The notes: a model not told the origin generated them from the sequence alone. Shown: positions 7,444 through 14,828, counted from the stretch's first letter. The stretch: 21,567 nucleotides of DNA from Betaproteobacteria bacterium (GCA_028139685.1 JAOINQ010000015.1:1-21567), one strand, 5' to 3'. Numbers and translations are program-made.

Positions 7444-8427
7444 TCAAAAATAATGTTCTTTAAATATTTTTGCTAAGTTGTAAGCTGATAAAAATGCACC
7501 TTCAACGCGTCCTCCACAGCACCAATCACCGCATACCGCGAGTTTCTCGTCGATATCAAAAAACTCGACATTTTTCCCCTGATCAACTGCATTTGCATAC
7601 AACCAACCATGGATATTCTTATGTACAGCACAGTTTAGATTTTGGCTAAGAATATCACTGGTTTCTTGAATTAAATACTCCATCACATGCGTTTTGTCTC
7701 CTGTAATATTTTGCGCTGCATATTCAGCAGAGGACTGGGCTATTAATGCAAAGTAATTATTTCTGAATGGTTTTCTGCTATCGATTGAGACCCAACTGAT
7801 ATCACTATTTATAATTTTTGCAGCATCAAAAGTAATGTTAACATCTTTCTCAAAACCTAGCATTAAAGAAAAACTTGGTTGCATTTCTATGTTTTTAATA
7901 TCTTCATAATACTTGAATGAATCTGGTAAAAGTTCAACAACTTGAAGAGGAGGGATGGCTGTAATTACCCAATCGAATTCAGAATACTTATTCCCCTCGT
8001 CATCAATGAGAGACCAGGTTGCACCTTTTCCTAGTTTCTTGATCTTGGTGTTTACTTTAATTTTTAAATTTCGTGCTAAATATTTGTTGATACTATTCAT
8101 TCTTGGAATACCGACGTAACGAGGTTCCTCCTTTGCCCAATCTTTATATTTAATTATCTTATCTCTATCCAATTCAACATAGTTTGCATTCCATCGTGCA
8201 ATAACACCTGCATCTAAAAGCGGATTGACAAAAGAACGAAAAGCATCTGTTCGAACTGTAAAATATTGAGCCCCATGATCAAACAAGTAAGGTGCAGCCA
8301 TCCTAGTTGACATGCGCCCGCTTACTCCCCTGGCTTTTTCAAAAAGGGTAATATCTGCCTGATCTTTCAACAAAAGAGCAGTCGATATACCGGCTAGGCC
8401 TGAACCAATGATTGCAATTTTAACCAT
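7444..8427 (-). CDS. FAD-dependent NAD(P)-binding oxidoreductase, renalase-like
   Basis: A 327-residue flavoprotein. The N-terminal dinucleotide-binding motif IIGSGLAGIS (6-15) is followed by the acidic ribose contact FEK and the GRMSTRM loop seen in the renalase/amine-oxidase superfamily. The C-terminal FAD motif is CGDWCCGGRVEGAFLSAY. Length and motifs fit bacterial renalase-like proteins, some of which oxidise the mis-reduced forms 2- and 6-dihydro-NAD(P); the substrate here is not shown. AAGGA stands before the ATG at 8427. It is divergent from the DUF2177 gene (93 bp between starts), and pirin follows it in the same direction. Confidence 0.8.
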   Translation of the reverse strand: MVKIAIIGSGLAGISTALLLKDQADITLFEKARGVSGRMSTRMAAPYLFDHGAQYFTVRTDAFRSFVNPLLDAGVIARWNANYVELDRDKIIKYKDWAKEEPRYVGIPRMNSINKYLARNLKIKVNTKIKKLGKGATWSLIDDEGNKYSEFDWVITAIPPLQVVELLPDSFKYYEDIKNIEMQPSFSLMLGFEKDVNITFDAAKIINSDISWVSIDSRKPFRNNYFALIAQSSAEYAAQNITGDKTHVMEYLIQETSDILSQNLNCAVHKNIHGWLYANAVDQGKNVEFFDIDEKLAVCGDWCCGGRVEGAFLSAYNLAKIFKEHYF

Positions 8428-8520
8428 AGTTCCTTATTGTACTAGATATACATTAACTGCCATATTCGGCTCTGGTTTCCTTCTTACAGTACTTTTCAAT
8501 TGTTGACAAGACGAAAATCA

Positions 8521-8937
8521 ATGATTTATATAAAAGCATATTTTGGCGCATTGCTCACATTTTCAGTTATGGATGCTATTTGGCTGGGATCAATTGCTAC
8601 CGATTTTTATTTTGGGCAACTCGGCTCACTCTTACGAGATGAACCCAACTGGCTTGCCGCAATAACTTTTTATTTATTGTATATTTTTGGCATTGTGTAT
8701 TTTTCAATCAGGCCATCTCTGAAAACAGGGGACTTCAAAACTGTTCTCAGAGATGGCTGTCTATTTGGACTCTTAGCATATGCTACCTATGATATGACCA
8801 ATTTGGCAACGGTAACTAACTGGCCAGTCATCGTAACAATTGTAGATATTATTTGGGGCGTGGTTATCACATCTGCTAGCGCGATCTCTGGTTACATGTT
8901 TGCAAAAAAATTTGGGGACAAACACACCAAAGAGTGA
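8521..8937 (+). CDS. DUF2177 family membrane protein
   Basis: A 138-residue inner-membrane protein with about four helices. Family-specific pieces are FSVMDAIWLG, the PNWLAA loop, ATYDMTNLATVTNWPV and IVDIIWGVV, typical of DUF2177. I start it at the ATG at 8521; the in-frame TTG at 8500 would add a short basic peptide that other family members lack. Function is unknown. In other proteobacteria such genes sit near flavoprotein oxidoreductases and photo-oxidative stress genes, and here it is divergent from a flavoprotein, which fits that habit but proves nothing. Confidence 0.8.
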   Translation: MIYIKAYFGALLTFSVMDAIWLGSIATDFYFGQLGSLLRDEPNWLAAITFYLLYIFGIVYFSIRPSLKTGDFKTVLRDGCLFGLLAYATYDMTNLATVTNWPVIVTIVDIIWGVVITSASAISGYMFAKKFGDKHTKE

Positions 8938-9046
8938 GTTCACCTAAAACACAGAAACAACATGTTGGGCTGAATACGAACATACGTTTGGTTTAGAGTT
9001 AGATTTCAAGCGTAACATAATTCAAAACCGCTAATACTAGATCTCC

Positions 9047-9517
9047 TTAGTAGACAATTATTGTCCCGACCATGCCCATTTCTGAATGTGTTTTTCCAGC
9101 TTTTTTATCTTTCACATAACAATGTAAATCATCAAATTCGCCGGTTTTGATTGGAACCAACCACCATTCAACTACACTCTTCGGGAAAACCTCAATGTCT
9201 GATATATTTCCTTTAATTTCAGCGATTCTCTCTCCATTTTTTAAAACCTGCACCTTTCGCGTAAACACAGCTTTCGAAAATTTTGGAGAGCTAAAATAAT
9301 GTTTAAAATCAGAACTATTTTTCAGAATAATCTTATAAAGCTTACTTGTTTCGAGACGGATTAAACTCGGACTAAAAAAATGAGATTCAACACTACTTCT
9401 CATGTCTATTTTGATTTCTATAGGGTTCTGCCTAGTCAAATCCCCCGCTGCGTATGTATTATGAAATAACGAAAAAATAAGTATCCATAAAAAGTTGAAT
9501 TGTTTAGACACATTCAT
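9047..9517 (-). CDS. Exported cupredoxin-like protein
   Basis: A 156-residue protein with a cleavable signal peptide (MNVSKQFNFLWILIFSLF, cut near TYA-A). The mature part has the beta-rich cupredoxin pattern. Candidate copper ligands are His73 (DFKHYF) and the C-terminal set Cys133, His144 and Met147 (or Met149) in LHCYVKDKKAGKTHSEMGM, followed by the closing strand GTIIV. The loop between Cys and His (10 residues) is longer than in plastocyanin or azurin. A periplasmic copper carrier or electron donor is likely. It lies 132 bp downstream of the CsoR-type gene in the same direction, probably as the last, partly independent gene of the copper block. Confidence 0.75.
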   Translation of the reverse strand: MNVSKQFNFLWILIFSLFHNTYAAGDLTRQNPIEIKIDMRSSVESHFFSPSLIRLETSKLYKIILKNSSDFKHYFSSPKFSKAVFTRKVQVLKNGERIAEIKGNISDIEVFPKSVVEWWLVPIKTGEFDDLHCYVKDKKAGKTHSEMGMVGTIIVY

Positions 9518-9533
9518 AATTAATAACTCATCC

Positions 9534-9552
9534 AGTATTTTTTGGTAATACT
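9534..9552. promoter_or_regulatory. Inverted repeat upstream of the cupredoxin gene
   Basis: Perfect arms AGTATT (9534-9539) and AATACT (9547-9552) with a 7-nt centre, 16 bp upstream of the start codon. It could be an operator or an RNA hairpin in the leader. It lacks the G-tract of the CsoR-type site at 11292, so a different control is possible. Confidence 0.3.
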
Positions 9553-9649
9553 AAAAATTTCACCATCCAATCACAACTCGACCTGACTAGTGTTACAAAG
9601 TTATTAAAAAGGTAATGAACAACTTAGTTCTAGTTTTTTTGTTGTAAAG

Positions 9650-9913
9650 TCACCTAATTTGTTTGAAAACTTTTACCAGTTCAGAAATTTTTTCTTCCAT
9701 TTCTTTTTTATTTAAAGCCTGAGTCACACAACTACGCAAATGCTTTTCAAGAACCTTGGTTTCCACTCGAGTTAAAGAAGATTTAATGGCTTTAATTTGA
9801 TTCACTATATCCATACAGTATCTTTTGTTTTCAATCATCTGATGAATACCACGAACTTGCCCTTCAATTCTCCGTAACGCTGTTAAATTATCGCTGTGAT
9901 CAGGGTGACTCAT
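9650..9913 (-). CDS. csoR: CsoR/RcnR-family metal-sensing repressor, Cu(I)-type ligand set
   Basis: An 87-residue all-helical regulator of the CsoR/RcnR/FrmR (DUF156) family, recognisable by LRRIEGQVRGIHQMI. The sensing residues are Cys33, His58 and Cys62; the spacing 25 and 4 equals that of M. tuberculosis CsoR (Cys36, His61, Cys65), which binds Cu(I). N-terminal His3 and His6 recall RcnR, so nickel or cobalt is not fully excluded. As known for the family, the apo tetramer would bind a G-tract quasi-palindrome and be released by metal. Such a site lies at 11292-11313, in front of the first gene of this operon. Its start is 3 nt after the stop of the MerT-like gene. Confidence 0.88.
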   Translation of the reverse strand: MSHPDHSDNLTALRRIEGQVRGIHQMIENKRYCMDIVNQIKAIKSSLTRVETKVLEKHLRSCVTQALNKKEMEEKISELVKVFKQIR

Positions 9914-9916
9914 CTC

Positions 9917-10282
9917 TTAAATAAACTCCGGAACAACGTATGTAAAAAAAGTCGCAAAGATCAGTATACCACTAGAGATATAAAAAATAAGTCTAGACCG
10001 CTTTCTAAGCACCATACACTTTCTACCCTGCTCCGGATCAACCGGACATGGAGCAAAAGACGCCCTATAGTTTGAATATCCAGCAATTCCCATCATAAGA
10101 AAAGCAAACAATGTCAACTCAATTTTATAAACGGATAACGTAATTAGAAATGGAAAAACACTTATGAAGCTTGCAAAGGTTGCTCCGGCACCCAACATGA
10201 CAAATATTGCTGGCAGGGCACAACATAAAAGTGTGGATGACGATGTAAATAACGAAAAGATACTGACTAAACTATCCTTCAT
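9917..10282 (-). CDS. MerT-like inner-membrane metal transporter
   Basis: A 121-residue protein with three to four membrane helices. The first contains a vicinal pair Cys20-Cys21 (LLCCALPA). A cytoplasmic or interhelical loop carries Cys79 and Cys89 (APCPVDPEQGRKC), followed by a basic RKRSR stop-transfer and a last helix (100-118). This is the plan of MerT, in which a periplasmic HMA protein hands metal to the first cysteine pair and the metal leaves through the second. The overall sequence is only MerT-like and there is no mercuric reductase, so copper or another soft metal is more likely. The start codon shares one base with the preceding stop (TAATG), so the HMA protein and this one are coupled in translation. 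Confidence 0.72.
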   Translation of the reverse strand: MKDSLVSIFSLFTSSSTLLCCALPAIFVMLGAGATFASFISVFPFLITLSVYKIELTLFAFLMMGIAGYSNYRASFAPCPVDPEQGRKCMVLRKRSRLIFYISSGILIFATFFTYVVPEFI

Positions 10283-10680
10283 TATAACTTAAGTACTTTC
10301 ATATCCACTGCTGTTTGACCATTTGCAGTAATCTTTTCCTTAATATCTTCAAAACTGATTTTTGTGTCACTGGAATACGCAATTAAAACCTTACCTACTT
10401 CCAAATCTACGTCCACTTTTTTGACATTTGCGTTTTTCATAAACAATTTCTCAATCCCACGTGCACAAAAATCGCATACCATACCATTTACATTCACTAC
10501 TGCAATTTGTTCACCGCTTGCAAGATCTTTCGTGAATCTCGTATACTTCTGGGTGTCAATTTCAAACCCTTCACCGGAAACAGATTTCATGGGCTGATTA
10601 TCAGACCCGTGATCATGACAGTTATGAGCGAATCCAATTGATGTTATAGATAGTAAAAATGCAAATAGTATTTTTTCCAT
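10282..10680 (-). CDS. Periplasmic heavy-metal-associated (HMA, MerP-like) protein
   Basis: A 132-residue exported protein. The signal peptide (1-18, EKILFAFLLSITSIGFA) precedes a His/Cys-rich stretch HNCHDHGSD that may be an extra metal site. The HMA fold is at about 58-125, with the binding loop VNGMVCDFCARG (Cys69-x-x-Cys72) and the typical beta-strand KVDVDLEVGKVLIAY. By family knowledge it binds a soft ion (Cu(I), Hg(II)) and passes it to a membrane partner, here most likely the overlapping MerT-like protein. A good ribosome site (AGGAGAG) lies in the 13-bp gap after the preceding gene. Confidence 0.85.
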   Translation of the reverse strand: MEKILFAFLLSITSIGFAHNCHDHGSDNQPMKSVSGEGFEIDTQKYTRFTKDLASGEQIAVVNVNGMVCDFCARGIEKLFMKNANVKKVDVDLEVGKVLIAYSSDTKISFEDIKEKITANGQTAVDMKVLKL

Positions 10681-10693
10681 GTAACTCTCCTAA

Positions 10694-11299
10694 TTAAAAA
10701 CGTTGAATAAAATGTAAATCGAGTCGCTCTCTATTATCAAAACCTACTTCAAGTAATGTATCTCCCTTAAAGAATTTGAGGATAGGATAAGTATGAGTTT
10801 CATTCGAATAGCTGTTTTTTCTAGCCTTTAGCATCACCCATGTATGGAGATCACCATACCTTCCCACATACGGAACCATGCCAGCCATCACATACTGATC
10901 ATAAAATTCGGAATCAAAAAAACTATTCTGGCGGTGCTTGAAGCCCAGAAAATATTCTCTAGTTTCCCAATCTCCTTGCACTCCATAACTATAATTTGAT
11001 GCCTCATTTAACCCTAAACTTGAAATGAAGTAAAAGTTAGCTTGGGAGTTTTTGGTATTCTTACGCATTAGCAACCGTGTGTATCTAAGTAAACCAAAAG
11101 AAGTATCAAAGCCTTTATCTTCCAAAAATTCAACTCCAATAGACTGCTTATACGATGGAGAATAATGGACGTACACTGATTCCTTCATGTAATTAGAAAA
11201 CGTCATGAACGTGAATGAATCAGTATATGACACCGGCCTGCCAAACACTGCGCATGTCCATACTAAACCACCCAACAAAGCAACTTTATGTATACCCAT
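10694..11299 (-). CDS. Exported beta-rich protein, candidate outer-membrane barrel of the metal operon
   Basis: A 201-residue protein with a short signal peptide (GIHKVALLGGLVWTCAVFG). The mature sequence alternates aromatic and polar residues in many short strands (SVYVHYSP, ANFYFISSLG, REYFLGFKH, DLHFIQRF) with Tyr/Phe-rich turns, and it ends in Phe, the C-terminal signature used for insertion of outer-membrane barrels. I do not recognise a named family. It is the first gene of the operon with the HMA, MerT-like and CsoR-type genes (13 bp to the next). The ATG at 11299 coincides with the predicted start of transcription and lies inside the operator, so the mRNA would be leaderless. A role as metal channel or envelope sensor is inference. 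Confidence 0.68.
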   Translation of the reverse strand: MGIHKVALLGGLVWTCAVFGRPVSYTDSFTFMTFSNYMKESVYVHYSPSYKQSIGVEFLEDKGFDTSFGLLRYTRLLMRKNTKNSQANFYFISSLGLNEASNYSYGVQGDWETREYFLGFKHRQNSFFDSEFYDQYVMAGMVPYVGRYGDLHTWVMLKARKNSYSNETHTYPILKFFKGDTLLEVGFDNRERLDLHFIQRF

Positions 11300-11313
11300 A
11301 GGGGGTATGGTAT
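11292..11313 (-). promoter_or_regulatory. CsoR/RcnR-type operator
   Basis: On the plus strand the site reads ATACCCATA, a centre of GGGGG, then TATGGTAT: a quasi-palindrome with A/T-rich ends and a G-tract centre, the usual form of CsoR/RcnR/FrmR operators. It covers the -10 box and the start codon of the first gene of the operon that also encodes the CsoR-type protein, so negative autoregulation is expected. Confidence 0.72.
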
Positions 11314-11336
11314 CGCAATTCTTTAAAAATGGTCAA
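11307..11336 (-). promoter_or_regulatory. Promoter of the metal operon
   Basis: Reading the minus strand, TTGACC (11336-11331) and TACCAT (11312-11307) are 18 bp apart. Seven bases follow before the ATG at 11299, so transcription should start at or next to the A of the start codon. The -10 box is inside the operator. Confidence 0.55.
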
Positions 11337-11345
11337 TACTCAGGT

Positions 11346-11381
11346 AAAAAAAATGCTAGCACTTTACAAAGTGACTAGCAT
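11346..11381 (-). terminator. Rho-independent terminator of the helicase gene
   Basis: Arms ATGCTAG (11353-11359) and CTAGCAT (11375-11381) continue inward with CACTTT/AAAGTG, giving a 13-bp stem with one bulged A and a very short loop. On the minus strand seven to eight U residues follow. It ends ten bases before the -35 box of the metal operon, insulating that operon from the helicase. Confidence 0.8.
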
Positions 11382-11497
11382 ATTTTTGAGAGGACAGGAG
11401 GAAGTAATATTTACCCGGCACTTCATTTCTATTTTATCAAAGCACTGGCGGCTCCTCAGTGACCTGAAATACCTCGGATAAGAGAGATTTAACCTAG

Positions 11498-12814
11498 TTA
11501 GATAGTACTCTGGAAAACCTTATTTTCATTACCGCCTTTGTTATCAACAACTAGGTGCAATTTTGCCCTTCTCTTAGCATTTTTTTTACTACTTCCCGGC
11601 TTTGGCTTTCGCGTAAATAAAATAGGCTTTTTCTTATCTGAGCGAGAGTTAAACCGTCTTTTCTGGTTAAATTTCTTGCCAGTTTTTTCTTTTTTAAATC
11701 GAGTCGGCACAGCACTTTCACCGCTACCGTTTTCTGTCAAATAAAGGTCCGTGATGCTGGCCCACATCTTTTTTTCACTACGGGAGACTAAAGATAAAGC
11801 ATTTCCTGATGCTCCAGCTCTTCCCGTCCTTCCGATTCTATGTACGTAATCCTCTGGACTTTGAGGAAGATGATAATTCACTACGTGCTCTATGTGCGGG
11901 ATATCGATTCCTCTAGATGCAACGTCAGTCGCAACTAAAATGCGAACTTTCTCTTCCCTAAAATTGGTTAAAACTCTTGCTCTTCTCGATTGACGCAAGT
12001 CTCCGTGAATAGCTGCGGAGCGGTGCCCTTCTTGTTTCAACATTTTTGCCAGTTTTTCCGTAAAAATCTTCGTTCTGACAAATATGATAACTGAACCTTC
12101 ACGCAAGGATAATTCAGCCAGCAGGTGTTTAAACCGATCTTTATCTTCAACGAAAATTTTCTCCTGATTTATTTGTGTATGATTCACCTGCTCAACATGG
12201 GCATTAATTCTTTTTGGATTACTTAAATAGCGATTTGCAACAGTTTCAACATTTTTTGATATGGTCGCTGAAAACAAAAGTGTTTGTTTGTTTTTCGGCA
12301 AATATTTTTGTATCTCATTTAATTGTTCCACAAATCCCATTTCAAGCATTTTGTCTGTTTCATCTAATACGAGTCTCGTAGTATTATTTAGCATTAAGCC
12401 GCCTGATTGAATGTGGTCTATCACCCTTCCAGGGGTGGCTACAATTATTTGCGGCTGCTTTTTTAGAGCCTTTTCCTGCCTTGTTTTGGGCTCGCCGCCA
12501 ATCAGCAAGACAGCTTTTGATTTATCGCGATCATCAATCAGAGAGAGAATAGATTTCATGATTTGAGTCGCGAGCTCTCTTGTTGGACTTAAAATCAGAG
12601 CCCTTTTGTTTGCGTTGGCCTTGAGCGACATCACAATCGGTAATGCAAAGGCAAGTGTTTTTCCTGTTCCAGTTTGCGCCGATGCCAATATATCATCTCC
12701 TCTTAATGCGGAAGGTATCGACAATTCTTGAATTTCAGTGGGATTAACTATGTTAAGACGGTCTAAAACACCGGTCAGCTCGGCAGGTACCCCGATTTCG
12801 AAAAAATTTTTCAT
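11498..12814 (-). CDS. DEAD-box ATP-dependent RNA helicase (motif II DETD)
   Basis: A 438-residue RhlE/SrmB-like RNA helicase, cytoplasmic, unwinding RNA duplexes in ribosome assembly or mRNA turnover. Motifs in order: Q motif near 25-29 (PTEIQ), I AQTGTGKT (46-53), Ia PTREL (77-81), Ib TPGR (127-130), II DETD (151-154), III SAT (182-184), V ATDVASRGID (295-304), VI HRIGRTGRAG (325-334). Motif II has Thr in place of the usual Ala. The tail after about residue 360 is low-complexity and very basic (KKEKTGKKFNQKRRF, SSKKNAKRRAK), as expected for RNA binding. The promoter lies at 12895-12923 with a leader of about 74 nt, and the terminator at 11346-11381; it appears to be a single-gene transcript. 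Confidence 0.92.
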   Translation of the reverse strand: MKNFFEIGVPAELTGVLDRLNIVNPTEIQELSIPSALRGDDILASAQTGTGKTLAFALPIVMSLKANANKRALILSPTRELATQIMKSILSLIDDRDKSKAVLLIGGEPKTRQEKALKKQPQIIVATPGRVIDHIQSGGLMLNNTTRLVLDETDKMLEMGFVEQLNEIQKYLPKNKQTLLFSATISKNVETVANRYLSNPKRINAHVEQVNHTQINQEKIFVEDKDRFKHLLAELSLREGSVIIFVRTKIFTEKLAKMLKQEGHRSAAIHGDLRQSRRARVLTNFREEKVRILVATDVASRGIDIPHIEHVVNYHLPQSPEDYVHRIGRTGRAGASGNALSLVSRSEKKMWASITDLYLTENGSGESAVPTRFKKEKTGKKFNQKRRFNSRSDKKKPILFTRKPKPGSSKKNAKRRAKLHLVVDNKGGNENKVFQSTI

Positions 12815-12831
12815 TATTACTTTCTAATTTG

Positions 12832-12861
12832 GTTTGGAAAAGAGGACACAGTGAACCAAAC
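12832..12861 (-). promoter_or_regulatory. Possible hairpin in the helicase leader
   Basis: Perfect arms GTTTGG (12832-12837) and CCAAAC (12856-12861), 18 nt apart, lie in the predicted leader just upstream of the ribosome-binding region. Leaders of bacterial DEAD-box genes can carry control structures, but this stem is short. Confidence 0.3.
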
Positions 12862-12894
12862 TAGATTCGAGTATCAGCTTTATAGTAACTGTGG

Positions 12895-12923
12895 AGTATC
12901 CCTCAATTCTGAGCTTAAGTCAA
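12895..12923 (-). promoter_or_regulatory. Promoter of the helicase gene
   Basis: On the minus strand TTGACT (12923-12918) and GATACT (12900-12895) are separated by exactly 17 bp. The start of transcription is expected near 12888, giving a leader of about 74 nt. Confidence 0.5.
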
Positions 12924-13016
12924 TTAAATTGGCGTGTTTAAAACGTTTTTTAGCGTAATGGACAATAAATCAAGGCATTATCTTTGTCTTTGCCTAATTT
13001 AACTTCAATGAAATGC

Positions 13017-14468
13017 TCACGTGCCACAAAACGTCTTGTAATTTGCCACCCCTGATTTCAGTGGTTCTTTGTATGCTTTTAGAGCAGCACGCTCCGTGTA
13101 GGGCTCTTTGAGAATTGAGACAAGATCTTCAAAAGGTTTCAAATTTCCGATATTTGCAGCATCTAATGCTTCCTCAACTTTATGATTTCTTGGAATAACG
13201 GCAGGATTTCTAGATTTCATTAAATCAATACTAGACTCAATTGACTCTGAGTTTTTTCGTAATCGATTCTGCCAACGGCGATACCAATTTTGAAACCTTT
13301 CCCCTGAATACAATTCGTTATAAGGTTTTTCAAGCTGACTCAATGATCGAAAAGTGTTTGTATAATCTGCGTTGTTAGTGACCATCCAATCAAGTAAATC
13401 AGAAATGATTTGTGTATCACTCTCATGTGCTTCAAATAACCCTAGTTTGGAGCGCATCATATTTAACCATTTTGTTTGATAAACTTCAGGAAATTTATTA
13501 ATTATTTCCTCTGCCAGTTCAACAGATTTATTTATATCGTTATCGATAAGTGTTAGTAGTGTCTCAGCAAAACGAGCAAGATTCCATTGTGCAATCTTTG
13601 GTTGATTTATGTAACTATAACGACCTAAATGATCAATAGAACTGAAAACGGTTTTGGGATCATACGCATCCATAAAGGCACAGGGTCCGTAATCAATAGT
13701 CTCTCCTGCCAACGACATGTTATCAGTATTCATAACTCCATGAACAAAGCCAACTCGCATCCAGTGGACAATAAGATCTGCTTGTTTCTCCATCACAGAT
13801 TGAATCAAACTTAAAGGTTTGTTTTGACTTTTTACCTCAGAAAAATGACGGTCGAGGGTGTAATCTAGTAGTAATTGCATTACCTCCGGATTTTGCTGCT
13901 GTATAGCAAATTCAAATGTTCCGACGCGTATATGAGAACTTGCCACACGAGTCAAAATTGCTCCCGGCAAAATACTTTCTCGAACTACAGAGTCTCCCGT
14001 TTTAATCACCGCAAGGCTTCGTGTCGTTGGTATACCTAAGTAATGCATTGCCTCTGAAATCAAATATTCCCTAAGCATAGGCCCTAGTGCTGCTTTTCCG
14101 TCGCCACCCCGAGAATAAGGAGTACGACCTGATCCCTTGAATTGGAGATCAAGCCTAATATTCAGGGGTGTAATATGTTCTCCTAAAAGATGAGCCCGAC
14201 CATCTCCTAGCATTGTGAAATGCCCAAACTGATGACCAGCATAGGCCTGTGAAAAAGTTTTTACCCCTGCAGGTAACTGGTTGCCTGAAAACACATTAGC
14301 TAGCTCTTCATCAGTGAGGATAGATAAATTCAAACCAATAGAATCTCCGAGTGCATTATTGATAACGACCGCCTGCGGTGCCGAGCTAGGACTTACCTTA
14401 AGTTCCGTATAAAACTCTTGTGGCAAATTTGTATATGTGGTTTCAAAATTAAATCCAATATCTTTCAT
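13017..14468 (-). CDS. selO: Protein adenylyltransferase SelO
   Basis: A 483-residue member of the SelO (YdiU/UPF0061) pseudokinase-fold family, which transfers AMP from ATP to Ser/Thr/Tyr of target proteins in redox stress. Visible features: the YAGHQFG motif (76-82), the nucleotide-binding segment QFKGSGRTPYSRGGDGKAAL with Lys111, the catalytic loop HGVMNTDNMS (Asp249, Asn250) and the metal-binding Asp259 in DYGP. The protein ends FCGT, with Cys481 in the third-last position, where eukaryotic SelO has selenocysteine and E. coli SelO a redox cysteine. Cys263 (YGPCAFMD) lies next to the metal site. The length agrees with E. coli SelO (478). The gene stands alone between the helicase and a 360-bp gap. 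Confidence 0.95.
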   Translation of the reverse strand: MKDIGFNFETTYTNLPQEFYTELKVSPSSAPQAVVINNALGDSIGLNLSILTDEELANVFSGNQLPAGVKTFSQAYAGHQFGHFTMLGDGRAHLLGEHITPLNIRLDLQFKGSGRTPYSRGGDGKAALGPMLREYLISEAMHYLGIPTTRSLAVIKTGDSVVRESILPGAILTRVASSHIRVGTFEFAIQQQNPEVMQLLLDYTLDRHFSEVKSQNKPLSLIQSVMEKQADLIVHWMRVGFVHGVMNTDNMSLAGETIDYGPCAFMDAYDPKTVFSSIDHLGRYSYINQPKIAQWNLARFAETLLTLIDNDINKSVELAEEIINKFPEVYQTKWLNMMRSKLGLFEAHESDTQIISDLLDWMVTNNADYTNTFRSLSQLEKPYNELYSGERFQNWYRRWQNRLRKNSESIESSIDLMKSRNPAVIPRNHKVEEALDAANIGNLKPFEDLVSILKEPYTERAALKAYKEPLKSGVANYKTFCGT

Positions 14469-14828
14469 AATTCTGTCTGATAGGCAAATGATAAATAGAA
14501 TAGCAGCAGTATCTCACATAGATTACTTCAATTTCTCCCTAAAAAAATGTGTCAAAGTATTGAATATCAAAAAAACACCTTAAGAATTTTGTTCGTTCTC
14601 GTAGGAGAAGCAACGTCACAGACATCTTACACCACACTTTGATAAGAAAACATTTTTGCTGGACATGGTTACCAAAATGTAACGTATTGCAAGAGAAAAT
14701 TTTTTTTAAATTCTTACTAGAATGTTACGAATTCTTTTTTATTTTTCTTTTAAGGCTATCAGAAAAGTTTATCTGCATTATACTTAGACTCATTAGTACT
14801 AAAATTAACAATCCCAGGGAGTAAAAAA
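14469..14828. other. Divergent intergenic region, no gene found
   Basis: About 360 bp of very AT-rich DNA between the starts of selO and the beta-propeller lipoprotein gene, holding both promoters. Two similar 12-mers, ATGTAACGTATT and ATGTTACGAATT, lie about 50 bp apart near 14676-14735. A 61-codon plus-strand frame here (14639-14824) is rich in Phe, Ile and Lys, with no ribosome site, and I do not regard it as a gene. AGGGAG before 14829 is the ribosome site of the next gene. Confidence 0.4.

Noticed and set aside
8500..8532. TTGACA at 8500 with a TATATA further on, read as a promoter
   Set aside because: The -10 box would lie inside the DUF2177 coding region and the spacer would be about 21 bp; transcription would start after the start codon.
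9650..11299. Mercury resistance (mer) operon
   Set aside because: MerP- and MerT-like proteins are present, but there is no MerA or MerR; the regulator is of CsoR type and a cupredoxin follows, so copper is more likely.
13017..13030. Selenocysteine at the SelO C-terminus
   Set aside because: The codon is a plain Cys codon and the frame ends normally; no in-frame TGA is involved.
14639..14824. 61-codon plus-strand frame in the selO/propeller gap
   Set aside because: No ribosome site, Phe/Ile/Lys-rich translation of AT-rich promoter DNA, no recognisable pattern.
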